DNA of 64,000 nt from Pseudomonas fluorescens (GCA_902825215.1 LR782234.1:1860001-1924000); one strand, 5' to 3'; numbered from the stretch's first letter, positions 28,170-36,890 are shown. The notes: a model not told the origin generated them from the sequence alone. Numbers and translations are program-made.

Positions 28170-28901
28170 ATGTTGCCGCTGTGGATCGCCTTGCAGTTTC
28201 TCAGCAGCCTGCCGATTCGGCTCCCGGGCATGCCCGAGCCGGAACAGCTCGGCCGGTCACTGTTGTTCTATCCGTTGGTGGGTTTGCTGTTTGGCCTGAT
28301 CCTCTGGGGTTTGAATGGGCTGCTGGCCGGCGCACCGTTGTTCTTGCATGCGGCACTGTTGTTGACAGTGTGGGTGCTGCTCAGCGGCGCGCTGCACCTC
28401 GATGGTCTGGCCGACAGTGCCGATGCCTGGCTCGGCGGTTTCGGTGATCGCGAGCGCACGCTGACGATCATGAAAGACCCGCGCAGCGGGCCGATTGCGG
28501 TGGTGACGCTGGTGCTGGTGTTGCTGCTCAAGTTCGCCGCGTTGCTGGCGCTGATCGAGCAGGGGCAGGGGCTGGTGTTGATCATCGTGCCGGTGCTGGG
28601 CCGGGCAGCGTTGTTGGGCTTGTTTCTGACCACGCCGTATGTGCGTGCCGGTGGCTTGGGGCAGGCGTTGGCCGATCATCTGCCGCGCCGGGCTGGCTGG
28701 TGGGTGCTGGGGATGAGCGCGCTGGGCTGCGCGTTGATTGCCGGGTTTGCCGGGATCGTTGCGGTGGTGATTTGCGTCGGCATGTTTGTCTGGTTGCGTC
28801 AGGTGATGATGCGCCGGCTGGGCGGGACGACCGGGGATACGGCGGGGGCGTTGCTGGAGTTGCTGGAAATGGGGGTGTTGGTTGGGCTGGCATTGGTCTG
28901 A
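28170..28901 (+). CDS. cobS: Adenosylcobinamide-GDP ribazoletransferase CobS (CobV)
   Basis: A 243-residue polytopic inner-membrane enzyme that joins adenosylcobinamide-GDP and alpha-ribazole (phosphate). The conserved HLDGLADSADAWLGG with the acidic metal-binding residues is at about residues 74-88, followed by MKDPRSGPIAVV. AAGGAAG precedes the ATG. It is the last gene of the operon; a REPIN follows. Confidence 0.95.
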   Translation: MLPLWIALQFLSSLPIRLPGMPEPEQLGRSLLFYPLVGLLFGLILWGLNGLLAGAPLFLHAALLLTVWVLLSGALHLDGLADSADAWLGGFGDRERTLTIMKDPRSGPIAVVTLVLVLLLKFAALLALIEQGQGLVLIIVPVLGRAALLGLFLTTPYVRAGGLGQALADHLPRRAGWWVLGMSALGCALIAGFAGIVAVVICVGMFVWLRQVMMRRLGGTTGDTAGALLELLEMGVLVGLALV

Positions 28902-28928
28902 GGTTTTCGCGTCGGTTGTGCCGGCCCC

Positions 28929-28994
28929 TTCGCGAGCAGGCTCGCTCCCACAGGGGGAATGCGGTCTGAATGTGGGAGCGAGCCTGCTCGCGAA
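28929..28994. repeat. REPIN, class A, after cobS
   Basis: Inverted REP units at 28929-28951 and 28972-28994 with 20 bases between. It separates the cobalamin operon from the MarR/MFS pair. Confidence 0.92.
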
Positions 28995-29041
28995 AACGGC
29001 GCCACAGACACCCTTGATGTTATGGGAAACTCATCTGTAAC

Positions 29042-29076
29042 TTGATTTAACACAGTCGCGGGTATATACACGCACC
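29042..29076 (+). promoter_or_regulatory. Promoter with overlapping MarR operator; leaderless start
   Basis: TTGATT (29042-29047), 17-base spacer, TATACA (29065-29070), with the ATG at 29077 falling where transcription should begin. The palindrome GCGGGTATATACACGC (29058-29073) covers the -10. It matches 15 of 16 bases of the perfect palindrome before the MFS gene. Confidence 0.7.
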
Positions 29077-29481
29077 ATGCTTCCTTCTCAGTGTTTGTGC
29101 ATCAACCTGCGTCGCGCCGCGCGTGGCGTCAGCAGGCATTACGACGGCGCTCTCGACGGCTTCGGGATCAACGTTGCCCAGTATTCTCTGCTGTGCAATC
29201 TGCAGCGTCTGGAGCAACCGAGCATTTCCGAACTGGCTGAAGCCATGGGCCTGGACCGCAGCACCCTCGGGCGCAACTTGCGGGTGCTGGAAGGCGAAGG
29301 GCTGGTGGCGCTGGCCGAAGGCGAGGACATGCGCAACCGCATCGTCCGACTCACCGAAAACGGTGTGCAACGTCTGGCGGCAGCATTGCCAGCCTGGGAA
29401 GCGGCGCAGGAGCGCTTGATCGATCGGCTCGGCGCGGAAAAACGCGAGACCTTGCTCAAATTGCTGGATGAACTGGCCTGA
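29077..29481 (+). CDS. MarR family transcriptional regulator
   Basis: A 134-residue winged-helix regulator. The helix-turn-helix is SISELAEAMGLDRSTLGRNL (about residues 49-68), followed by the wing with GLVALAEGEDMRNRIVRLTENG. There is no ribosome binding site and the promoter -10 lies just upstream, so the mRNA is probably leaderless. The matching palindromes before this gene and before the MFS gene suggest it represses both. The effector is unknown. The cobalamin genes upstream are probably not part of its regulon. Confidence 0.92.
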   Translation: MLPSQCLCINLRRAARGVSRHYDGALDGFGINVAQYSLLCNLQRLEQPSISELAEAMGLDRSTLGRNLRVLEGEGLVALAEGEDMRNRIVRLTENGVQRLAAALPAWEAAQERLIDRLGAEKRETLLKLLDELA

Positions 29482-29503
29482 CGCCGGTTTTTTCCGCCCT
29501 CAA

Positions 29504-29519
29504 GCGGGTATATACCCGC
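29504..29519 (+). promoter_or_regulatory. Perfect palindromic operator before the MFS gene
   Basis: GCGGGTATATACCCGC is a perfect 16-base palindrome, 15 bases before the MFS start codon and in the core promoter region. Its near copy controls the marR gene. Confidence 0.85.
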
Positions 29520-29534
29520 GACCGGAGAATAATA

Positions 29535-30743
29535 ATGACATCGATGTGGCGTACGTGCGGTTGGGTGTTGCTGGGGAGTGCGCTGATCCTGGCGTTGTCA
29601 TTGGGCGTGCGTCACGGGTTCGGTCTGTTTCTGTCGCCGATGAGCGCGCAGTTCGGCTGGGGGCGCGAGGTGTTCGCCTTCGCCATCGCCTTGCAAAACC
29701 TGATCTGGGGTCTGGCGCAACCGTTCACCGGTGCGCTGGCCGACCGTTTTGGCGCGGCGAAAGTGGTGCTGATCGGCGGCGTGCTGTATGCGCTCGGGCT
29801 GGTCTGCATGGGCTTGTCCGATTCGCCGATGACGCTGTCGCTGAGCGCCGGGCTGCTGATTGGTATCGGCCTGTCCGGCACCTCGTTCTCGGTGATTCTC
29901 GGCGTAGTCGGGCGAGCAGTGCCAGCGGATAAACGCAGCATGGGCATGGGTATCGCCAGCGCGGCCGGGTCGTTCGGCCAGTTCGCGATGTTGCCGGGCA
30001 CCCTCGGCCTGATCGGCTGGCTCGGCTGGTCGGCGGCGCTGTTGGTGCTGGGCCTGCTGGTGGCGATGATCGTGCCGTTTGTAAGCATGCTCAAGGACAA
30101 GCCATTGCCGGTGCTCGGTCATGAGCAAAGCCTGTCCGAAGCCCTGCGCGAAGCCTGTGCGCATTCCGGATTCTGGCTGTTGGCGTTCGGCTTTTTCGTC
30201 TGCGGTTTCCAGGTGGTGTTCATCGGCGTGCACCTGCCGGCCTATCTGGTCGACCAGCACCTGCCGGCAACGGTCGGCACCACGGTGCTGGCGCTGATTG
30301 GCTTGTTCAATATATTCGGCACCTACACCGCCGGCTGGCTCGGCGGGCGGATGTCCAAGCCGCGCTTGTTGACCGGGCTGTACCTGTTGCGAGCGGTGGT
30401 GATTGTGCTGTTTCTGTGGCTGCCGGTCACCACTACATCGGCGTACCTGTTCGGCATGGCCATGGGCTTTTTGTGGCTGTCGACGGTGCCGCTGACCAAC
30501 GGTACGGTGGCGACCTTGTTCGGTGTACGCAACCTGTCCATGCTCGGTGGCATCGTGTTCCTGTTTCATCAGCTTGGCTCGTTCCTCGGCGGCTGGCTGG
30601 GCGGGGTGGTGTACGACCGTACCGGGAGTTATGACTTGATCTGGCAAGTGGCGATTCTGCTCAGTCTGTTGGCGGCGGCGCTGAACTGGCCGGTGCGCGA
30701 GCGCCCGGTTGCACGCCTGCAAGCCAGTGCGAGCGCCGCGTGA
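29535..30743 (+). CDS. MFS transporter
   Basis: A 402-residue protein with twelve predicted transmembrane helices. It has the MFS motif A region GLAQPFTGALADRFGAAKVV between helices 2 and 3 and the second-half repeat GGRMSKPRLLTGLYL. It resembles the oxalate/formate- or monocarboxylate-type branch more than drug:H+ antiporters, judging from the early RHGFGLFLSPMSAQFGWGRE. GGAGA precedes the ATG. It is probably controlled by the adjacent MarR protein through the palindrome. The substrate is unknown. Confidence 0.9.
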   Translation: MTSMWRTCGWVLLGSALILALSLGVRHGFGLFLSPMSAQFGWGREVFAFAIALQNLIWGLAQPFTGALADRFGAAKVVLIGGVLYALGLVCMGLSDSPMTLSLSAGLLIGIGLSGTSFSVILGVVGRAVPADKRSMGMGIASAAGSFGQFAMLPGTLGLIGWLGWSAALLVLGLLVAMIVPFVSMLKDKPLPVLGHEQSLSEALREACAHSGFWLLAFGFFVCGFQVVFIGVHLPAYLVDQHLPATVGTTVLALIGLFNIFGTYTAGWLGGRMSKPRLLTGLYLLRAVVIVLFLWLPVTTTSAYLFGMAMGFLWLSTVPLTNGTVATLFGVRNLSMLGGIVFLFHQLGSFLGGWLGGVVYDRTGSYDLIWQVAILLSLLAAALNWPVRERPVARLQASASAA

Positions 30744-30862
30744 ATCGCCTCTGGCCGCGACTGGCCCTCAGCGCACTCGGCGCCGCACTGTTGGCGCTGG
30801 TGTGGTGGGGCTGGCAGCAGGGCGGTCTGGCCCTCATGCAGTTGGGCATGAGCATTTGCTAG
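30740..30862 (+). CDS. 40-residue single-span membrane miniprotein
   Basis: A GTG-started frame overlapping the MFS stop (GTGA) encodes 40 residues: MNRLWPRLALSALGAALLAL followed by VWWGWQQGG and a short hydrophobic end. It has one clear transmembrane helix with a positively charged N-terminus, so the C-terminus should be periplasmic. Overlap with the transporter suggests translational coupling and perhaps a transporter accessory role. There is no independent evidence that it is made. Confidence 0.5.
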   Translation: MNRLWPRLALSALGAALLALVWWGWQQGGLALMQLGMSIC

Positions 30863-30916
30863 AACCCGGCATGGCGAGTAACGTCGAGGCCTGACAACTG
30901 CTCAAGGATGTTCGAC

Positions 30917-31477
30917 ATGTTGATGCGTTGGTGTGCTGTTCCCGCATTGCTGCTGGCGATGACCGGCCTGGCCCAGGCCGCGGATTGCCCGGAGCTGCTT
31001 CAGGGCTCGCTGCCCAAGTTGCGGGCCAAGGAATCCATCGATCTGTGCAAGCAATACGCGGACAAGCCGCTGGTGGTGGTCAACACGGCCAGCTTCTGCG
31101 GTTTCGCCCCGCAATTCGAAGGCCTTGAGGCGGTCAATCAGCGCTTCAAGCCGCAGGGCTTGGAAATGCTCGGCGTGCCGTCCAATGACTTCAAGCAGGA
31201 GTCCAAGGACAGCGCCGAAACCGCCAAGGTCTGTTACGCCAACTACGGCGTCACCTTCAACATGACCGAACCGCAAAAGGTCCGCGGCGACGATGCCACG
31301 CACCTGTTTCAAGTGCTGGCCGCGCAGAGTAATGCGCCGAAGTGGAATTTCTATAAATACGTGATCGACCGGCAGGGCAAGGTCGTCGCCAGTTTTTCCA
31401 GCCTGACCAAACCGGATGATCCGGAATTTATTGCGGCGATCGAGAAGGCGATTGCTTCCAAGCCGCTGGCCAACTGA
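30917..31477 (+). CDS. Periplasmic glutathione peroxidase
   Basis: A 186-residue protein with a signal peptide (ending GLAQAA) and a thioredoxin-fold glutathione peroxidase domain. The peroxidatic Cys is in [16 protein letters not shown], and the later [16 protein letters not shown] carries the conserved WNF of the tetrad. Extra cysteines ([14 protein letters not shown]) may form a disulfide. I choose the ATG at 30917, nine bases after AAGG, over the ATG at 30908. Export is unusual for this family, which is mainly cytosolic, and suggests defence against periplasmic or lipid peroxides using thioredoxin-like partners. Confidence 0.9.
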   Translation: MLMRWCAVPALLLAMTGLAQAADCPELLQGSLPKLRAKESIDLCKQYADKPLVVVNTASFCGFAPQFEGLEAVNQRFKPQGLEMLGVPSNDFKQESKDSAETAKVCYANYGVTFNMTEPQKVRGDDATHLFQVLAAQSNAPKWNFYKYVIDRQGKVVASFSSLTKPDDPEFIAAIEKAIASKPLAN

Positions 31478-31492
31478 CTCAAGCTTTACCCT

Positions 31493-31580
31493 GTGGGAGC
31501 GAGCCTGCTCGCGAATGCGGTTTGACATTCAAACGCTGTGTTGGCTGATCCACCGCTTTCGCGAGCAGGCTCGCTCCTAC
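31493..31580. repeat. REPIN, class A
   Basis: Inverted REP units at 31493-31515 and 31558-31580, the right one with one mismatch (CCTAC for CCCAC), separated by 42 bases. Confidence 0.9.
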
Positions 31581-31598
31581 ATTTTGATCTGCGGCATG

Positions 31599-31636
31599 AA
31601 AAAGCCCCGCCTCTGACAAGAGAGCGGGGCTTTTTT
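31599..31636. terminator. Bidirectional terminator between glutathione peroxidase and FadL-type genes
   Basis: AAAAAGCCCCGCCTCT and AGAGCGGGGCTTTTTT pair across a short loop with A and T runs on both sides. Confidence 0.85.
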
Positions 31637-31667
31637 GTGGGCGAGGGATCAGCCTCGCCAGCGTGCA

Positions 31668-32939
31668 TCAGAAGCGGTAGGTCGCGCCGACACCGAAACC
31701 GTTCGCCGAGTTTTCATACTTGGAGTCGTAGCTCTGGCCACGATTGTTTTCGTTGCGGATATGGACCGACTCTTCCTTCAGGTACGAGTAGGCAACGTCG
31801 ATCGTCAGGTCGTCGGTCGGGCTCCAGCCGGCACCGATGCTGAAGATGGTCCGGTCGCCGGTCGGGATACGTGGCGAACGGTCTTCGTTGTTGGTCGGCG
31901 ACTGGTCGAAGGTCAGACCGGTACGCAGTACCCATTCCTTGTTCAGCTGATACGACGTGCCCACGGCGTAAGCCCAGGTGTCGTGCCAGTTCTGGTCTTC
32001 GTTGATCGAACCGAACTGGCCGGCCAGCAGTGGCTGCACCCCGGAGTTCTTGACGGTGATCTTGTCCAGCTGGCTCCAGCGGGTCCAGGTGGTACCGGCG
32101 TAGACGTTCCAGCGATCGTTGATCGCCTGGGTGACCGACAGGTCCACCGATTCCGGGGTGGTGATCTTCAACGAAGCGTCGTACTTCTGGCTGGCGCCAA
32201 CGCCGACCAGTGCCAGCGCGCCGTATTTGACCTTGGTGTCGCCTTCGAGCTTGTAATCGACCTTGGAGTGATAGGTCAGGCCCACGCGGGTGGTGTCGGT
32301 GGCTTGTACCAGCACACCGATGTTGTAGCCCAGCGCGGTGTCGTCACCCTTGATTTTGACCTTGCCGTCCGGCAGCGCCTGGGTGATCGACAGGTTCGAT
32401 TCCAGCGAGCCGTCGATGCGGTTGATGGTCGGGCCGAAACCGATCGACACCTTGTCGTTGAAGGCATAGCTGACGGTTGGCTGGAAGGTGATGACTTGCA
32501 CTTCGGACTTGCTGCCGAAGTAACGGCCGGCAAAGCCGTTTTCGTAATCAGTGATCAGGCCGAACGGAACGTACACGCCCAGACCGAATGCCCAGTGATC
32601 GTCGATCGGCTTGACATAAAAGCCCATCGGTACGGCGGTGAGAGGCACCATGTCGCCGTCGTTGCTGCCGCGGTTCGGGCTGGAGCTGGCGTCGCTGATG
32701 TCGGTATGTGCGTCGACCAGGGCTACACCGCCGGTGACTTGTTCACGCTTGATGCGCGCCATGCCGGCAGGGTTGCCATACACAGTGCTTGCGTCGTCGG
32801 CAGAAGAAGATCGCCCGGCAAAACCAGTCCCCATCCCGCTGATGCTTTGTTCGTTGAGGGCAAAACCTGCCGCGAAAATTTGCGTGGAGGCGAGGGTTAC
32901 GGCGAGGCTAAGGGTGGTTTTGAGCATGACTTTTTTCAT
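31668..32939 (-). CDS. FadL/OmpP1/TodX family outer membrane transporter
   Basis: A 423-residue outer membrane beta-barrel with signal peptide (ending QIFAAG). The mature N-terminus shows the FadL hatch signature: GFALNEQSISGMGTGFAGRS, then DASTVYGNPAGMARI with the conserved NPA. The last residue is Phe, as in most outer membrane barrels. The family takes up long-chain fatty acids or hydrophobic compounds. The equivalent gene in the same neighbourhood of P. aeruginosa (PA1288) has, from memory, been linked to export of oxylipins. AGGAG lies eight bases before the start. Confidence 0.93.
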   Translation of the reverse strand: MKKVMLKTTLSLAVTLASTQIFAAGFALNEQSISGMGTGFAGRSSSADDASTVYGNPAGMARIKREQVTGGVALVDAHTDISDASSSPNRGSNDGDMVPLTAVPMGFYVKPIDDHWAFGLGVYVPFGLITDYENGFAGRYFGSKSEVQVITFQPTVSYAFNDKVSIGFGPTINRIDGSLESNLSITQALPDGKVKIKGDDTALGYNIGVLVQATDTTRVGLTYHSKVDYKLEGDTKVKYGALALVGVGASQKYDASLKITTPESVDLSVTQAINDRWNVYAGTTWTRWSQLDKITVKNSGVQPLLAGQFGSINEDQNWHDTWAYAVGTSYQLNKEWVLRTGLTFDQSPTNNEDRSPRIPTGDRTIFSIGAGWSPTDDLTIDVAYSYLKEESVHIRNENNRGQSYDSKYENSANGFGVGATYRF

Positions 32940-33085
32940 TATTAGAACTCCTGGTGATCACCGGGGCGAAAATTACCAACATTTTCGCCGCAGCGCTATA
33001 GCCCGTATGCCTTGAGTTAGAGCGGTTTTGTAGGACAATCCGACCAGAATGGCGGCCTGTTGCGAGAACTTGCGAAACCGCTCGG

Positions 33086-33568
33086 TCAACAGGCGACCTG
33101 ATTCAGCGGTGAAACACAGGTTTGCCAGGCAAAGGTAAAGTCGCGCAGACGGCCCTGGGGCTGAAAAGTCTGACGCCAGATGCGCGCCATGCCCAACAGA
33201 TCGTCGGGTGCGGGGAGGGTGGGGTTTTGTTCTTCGACCAGCAGCCAGGCAATGGCAGTGGCATACCGCAGATTGACGGTCAATTCGACATGTGGACCGC
33301 TGAGAAACGCATGCTGACTGGCGAGGCCGCGGACCAGGCTGGCGCGCTCCGGATCGAGCGCCAGGTAGTCGTCCCATAGCGCCTGATGACGCTGTTCGGC
33401 AATGCGGTAGAGGCCATGACCACGGCGGTTGTGCAGGGCAGACCCGAGGGCTGACTGGCTGGCGGCGATGCCCAGCAGCAGTGCTTCGGCGGTGGCGCAG
33501 TGACGGCCCAGATAAATCAGCGTGGGGCGGATCACATATCGACACAGTTCGCTGGCAGCGATACCCAT
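33086..33568 (-). CDS. Conserved hypothetical protein
   Basis: A 160-residue protein I cannot assign. It is Leu/Ala-rich and mostly helical in appearance, with GIAASELCRYVIRPTLIYLG at the N-terminus and a conserved-looking ALGSALHNRRGHGLYRI segment. That stretch, with GHGLYRI, is the sort of phrase seen in lysozyme-like or phage-structural proteins, but no catalytic motif follows and I do not claim it. GAGGGA precedes the ATG. It is transcribed in the same direction as the FadL gene, 146 bases upstream of it. Confidence 0.6.
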   Translation of the reverse strand: MGIAASELCRYVIRPTLIYLGRHCATAEALLLGIAASQSALGSALHNRRGHGLYRIAEQRHQALWDDYLALDPERASLVRGLASQHAFLSGPHVELTVNLRYATAIAWLLVEEQNPTLPAPDDLLGMARIWRQTFQPQGRLRDFTFAWQTCVSPLNQVAC

Positions 33569-33789
33569 AAATCCCTCGGTTCCGGTAATGAGTGGCGAGG
33601 CCTGAAGGAGGCTTGGCAGCGGTGGATCGGTTCAGGCCCGCCATGAGCGAATCATGCCGCTCGAGTTGAAGTGTAGTGTCATATTCGCGACGTAAAGGCC
33701 TGTTTTTAAATTCTTTTCGGCTTCGAGTTATAACTGATATATCCGAAGGTGCTTAGGCGCGCGAGGTAAAAGGAAAAACTGCGGGCAAT

Positions 33790-33826
33790 AAAAAGCCCCG
33801 CATATTCATGCAGGGCTTGTGCTTTT
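33790..33826 (-). terminator. Rho-independent terminator
   Basis: On the minus strand AAGCCCTGCAT, loop GAAT, ATGCGGGGCTTTTTA: it ends the small gene at 33843-34067. Confidence 0.8.
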
Positions 33827-33842
33827 GCAGCCTTTTCGGCTC

Positions 33843-34067
33843 TCAGGCAATCAATGCCTGACGTGTACGCTCGATCACGGCCTGCAGCGGTTCGGCGCTG
33901 GAGTATTGATCGGGGTACAGACGCTCGCTGTGGCGGGCGATACCGTGTTCGTTGACCACGGTGAAGCTGAAGCAGCCTTTGCGAGCGGCCATGATCAGGC
34001 AGTTCATCGGTGCAAAAGCGTTGGTTAGGGTGCGAATGGCATCCTGAGTCTGGATTTGAGTAGACAT
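33843..34067 (-). CDS. Small conserved Pseudomonas protein (possibly DUF1652-like)
   Basis: A 74-residue protein beginning MSTQIQTQDAIRTLTNAFAP, with a cysteine pair region PMNCLIMAARKGCFSF and an acidic/polar C-terminal half. The general plan, a helix then a short beta unit containing Cys and a C-terminal helix, resembles the DUF1652 family of Pseudomonas, but the match is weak. The start at 34067 is chosen over an upstream in-frame ATG at 34094 because the extra nine residues look non-coding. It has its own terminator. Function unknown. Confidence 0.6.
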   Translation of the reverse strand: MSTQIQTQDAIRTLTNAFAPMNCLIMAARKGCFSFTVVNEHGIARHSERLYPDQYSSAEPLQAVIERTRQALIA

Positions 34068-34574
34068 GGTTATTGGTGTTCCTACAAATGACACGGATAA
34101 GAACCGTGCAACGTTAAAACGTTCCAGTAACGTCGATCACCATTGACCGAACGAAGAACCCGACTGGAACAAAGCAGCCAGTTGCAGCGCTATTAAGTTG
34201 GCGCGCTTGGGCTGGCAGGTAGGTACTTAGGAGGACAGGCATCACAACGAGGGCAAAGGTTCTGGGCCCGGGGTGAAGATCCTGATCAATTTGCAGGTTG
34301 GTTCGGTCAGAGTAAGTGTTCTTCGCAACACCCTTCGCATCGGTGGAAGGCTGTGTTGGCGCAAGATTTACCTGGAAACCATCGAGGGGTCGTTCCCGCT
34401 TTTTTCGGTTGAGCTTCTTTGCGAGAGGCTGACCGTGGGGATGTGTTCGACCGGAATTGACTTTCAGCTTGGTACTAACGCCGCGGATAGTAACGGATCG
34501 AAATCGCTAATGCAAACGGCCTGCGAAAAAAAGATTGCAGTCCCGCGCAGGGTTTGCTTGGCGTGTAACGTGAT

Positions 34575-34594
34575 TGCCCGTAAACGGGCATTTT
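34575..34594 (+). terminator. Orphan rho-independent terminator
   Basis: TGCCCG, loop TAAA, CGGGCA, TTTT. It sits in a region with no credible gene on the + strand and may mark the 3' end of a small RNA. Confidence 0.55.
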
Positions 34595-34897
34595 CCTACC
34601 GTCGGTCGGTGAAATTTTGTTGATCTGTGGTGCTGGCAAGGGGCTAATCGGACAATCAACAGCCAAAACGACCCGAAAAAGCGCAGCGATATAACCGGGC
34701 AACAGGTACTTGTGCACATTAGTTGCGCGGCCTGTCACAGCGCTGTCATATCCATCCTGACCCCGGTGGCTGCCTGTATCGAAAGTTTAAGTCAATGAAA
34801 AACATCGCTTTTTTTAGTTGGTGAAAAAATCGTCAGTTTGACTGCGAGCCCCGTTCCATAAGGCTTTGCGCGGGTTGCAGGACGGTTGTCCACTGAG

Positions 34898-34918
34898 TTA
34901 TCCACAGCTTCTGTGGAT
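34898..34918. promoter_or_regulatory. DnaA box within a palindrome
   Basis: TTATCCACA (34898-34906) is a perfect consensus DnaA box. It is part of ATCCACAG-CTT-CTGTGGAT (34900-34918), a perfect inverted repeat, about 110 bases before the Sel1-like gene. Confidence 0.55.
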
Positions 34919-35026
34919 TGTCCCGAGCGCTTGCTCTAGCACGGGCGTGCCGGGTTGTTTTTAGACTTTACCTGTAAGAAAAAAAGAGTAGAGTGGCGCG
35001 CCTTCCGATTCGTCCCGCAGTGCTTT

Positions 35027-35350
35027 ATGAAGTTTCGCTCAGTATCAGACTCTGTTACCTCAGACCTTCCACCTGTTACCTCGCCCAAGCGATTTTCCGT
35101 ACGCGTTGCGGAGTGGCTGCTCGACAGCCCGCGCCTGAGCGCCAGCCATAATGCCAAGCACCTCGCGGGCTGCCTGCTCAAGCAACCGGCGCGCGAAGGC
35201 GTGGTCGCGGCGCAAAGCCGCCTCGGTCAACTGATGTGTCGCGAATGTGGTAACGCCAGAGATCGACGCATCGGCCAGGAGCTGCTGCGCCAGGCCGCCC
35301 GTGCCGGCGACCGTCGCGCGCAACGGGAACTCGGCCTGCTCGAAGACTGA
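35027..35350 (+). CDS. Small Sel1-like repeat protein
   Basis: A 107-residue protein, basic at the N-terminus (MKFRSVSDSV...), with one or two Sel1/TPR-like helical hairpins in the C-terminal half: REGVVAAQSRLGQLMCRE and QELLRQAARAGDRRAQRELG. The ATG at 35027 is the most plausible start although no strong ribosome binding site is seen; the frame is open back to 34955. Sel1 proteins act as protein-binding scaffolds. It precedes rmuC by 61 bases and may be cotranscribed with it. Confidence 0.65.
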   Translation: MKFRSVSDSVTSDLPPVTSPKRFSVRVAEWLLDSPRLSASHNAKHLAGCLLKQPAREGVVAAQSRLGQLMCRECGNARDRRIGQELLRQAARAGDRRAQRELGLLED

Positions 35351-35411
35351 GCTGTCCAAGACCTGACACCTTGGTTAACCTTCAGGCTTTATCGGATCGG
35401 CAGGAGTCGCT

Positions 35412-36890
35412 ATGGCTATGGACTTGACCAGCGTATTGCTCGGTCTCGCAGCGGCAGGGCTGCCATTGTTGGCACTCGCTTGGCAACTGCAGCGCCGGGC
35501 GAGCAACGGGCAAGCTGCGCAGGCCTTGCTGGAAGAGCGGTTGGCGATGGCGCAACTGGCCCAGGACGGCCTCAACGCGCAGCTTGAGGCCAGTCGCGAT
35601 GAAGTCGCCGATCTTGGCCAGGCCAATGCGGCCAAACAGGCTGAGCTGGCGGCCCTGCGTCGCGAAGTCGAACTGCTGCAGATCGAGCGCGACGATGCCC
35701 GCGACGCCGCCCACGCCTGGAACCTGGAACGCGCCAACAAGGAAGCCGAACTGCGCCGCCTTGATGCGCAGGCTGCGTCACTGAATGCCGAGTTGCGCGA
35801 ACAACAGGAAAGCCATCAGCAACGCCTCGACGACCTGCAAGGTTCGCGCGATGAATTGCGCGCGCAGTTCGCCGAGCTGGCCGGCAAGATCTTCGATGAG
35901 CGCGAACAGCGCTTTGCCGAAACCAGCCAGCAACGGCTCGGCCAGTTGCTCGATCCGCTGAAGGAGCGCATCCAGTCCTTCGAAAAACGCGTCGAGGAGA
36001 GTTATCAGGCGGAGGCTCGTGAGCGCTTTTCCCTGGCCAAGGAACTCGAACGTTTGCAGGCGCTGAACCTGCGCCTGAGCGACGAAGCGACCAATCTCAC
36101 CCGTGCCCTCAAGGGCCAGAAGACCCAGGGCAACTGGGGCGAACTGATCCTTGAGCGGGTGCTTGAACACGCCGGTCTGGAGAAGGGCCGCGAATACCAG
36201 ACCCAGGTCAATCTCAAAGGCCCGGACGGCGAGCGCTTCCAGCCGGATGTGATCATTTACCTGCCCGGCGACAAGCAGGTGGTGGTCGACTCCAAGGTCA
36301 GCCTTACCGCCTATCAACAGTACGTGGCGGCCGACGACGACACCCTCGGGCAGATCGCGATCAAGCAGCACGTGCTGTCGCTGCGCAACCACGTCAAAGG
36401 CCTGGCCGGCAAGGATTACAAGCGTCTGGAAGGGTTGCACAGCCTTGATTTCGTTTTGCTGTTCGTGCCGATCGAAGCGGCGTTCTCGGCAGCGTTGCAG
36501 GCTGAACCGACGCTGTTTCAGGAGGCCTTCGATCGCAATATCGTGATTGTCAGCCCGACTACCTTGCTCGCTACGTTGCGGGTGATCGATAGCCTGTGGA
36601 AACAGGAGCGCCAGAGTCAGAATGCCCGGGAAATCGCTGAGCGCGCCGGGTGGCTGTATGACAAGTTTGTGTTGTTCATTCAGGATCTGGACGAGGTGGG
36701 CAATCGCTTGCAGCAACTGGACAAGGCTTACAGTTCGGCGCGTAACAAGCTGACCGAGGGGCGCGGTAATCTGGTCAGTCGCAGTGAGCAGTTGAAATTG
36801 CTCGGGGCGCGGGCGAGCAAGAGTTTGCCGGCTGATTTGCTGGAGCGGGCGATGACGGATGTTGATGGGCTGGTTGAGTTGCCTGACTGA
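35412..36890 (+). CDS. rmuC: DNA recombination protein RmuC
   Basis: A 492-residue protein with one N-terminal transmembrane helix (VLLGLAAAGLPLLALAW), a long coiled coil to about residue 200, and a C-terminal nuclease-like domain. The PD-(D/E)XK core is visible as FQPDVIIYLPGDKQVVVDSKVS. The GNWGELILERVLEHAGL segment is a family signature. RmuC limits inversions between short inverted repeats in E. coli. That is interesting in a region so rich in inverted repeats, though the two need not be linked. Confidence 0.95.
   Translation: MAMDLTSVLLGLAAAGLPLLALAWQLQRRASNGQAAQALLEERLAMAQLAQDGLNAQLEASRDEVADLGQANAAKQAELAALRREVELLQIERDDARDAAHAWNLERANKEAELRRLDAQAASLNAELREQQESHQQRLDDLQGSRDELRAQFAELAGKIFDEREQRFAETSQQRLGQLLDPLKERIQSFEKRVEESYQAEARERFSLAKELERLQALNLRLSDEATNLTRALKGQKTQGNWGELILERVLEHAGLEKGREYQTQVNLKGPDGERFQPDVIIYLPGDKQVVVDSKVSLTAYQQYVAADDDTLGQIAIKQHVLSLRNHVKGLAGKDYKRLEGLHSLDFVLLFVPIEAAFSAALQAEPTLFQEAFDRNIVIVSPTTLLATLRVIDSLWKQERQSQNAREIAERAGWLYDKFVLFIQDLDEVGNRLQQLDKAYSSARNKLTEGRGNLVSRSEQLKLLGARASKSLPADLLERAMTDVDGLVELPD

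Larger units (their letters stand above)
34068..35026. other. Gene-poor region of about 960 bases
   Basis: No open frame here looks like a real protein. Visible elements are a short hairpin terminator at 34575-34594, a DnaA-box palindrome at 34898-34918, and an AT-rich tract at about 34785-34840 (GAAAAACATCGCTTTTTTTAG). The terminator without a gene in front of it suggests an untranslated RNA, but I could not find a convincing promoter for it. Confidence 0.5.

Noticed and set aside
31635..32945. A 436-codon plus-strand frame opposite the FadL-type gene
   Set aside because: Mirror of a well-supported porin gene; the translation is Val/Gly/Arg-rich without domains.
34273..34738. Small open frames on both strands in the gene-poor region
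   Set aside because: They have poor start context, no domain or signal, and one runs through the TGCCCG terminator hairpin.
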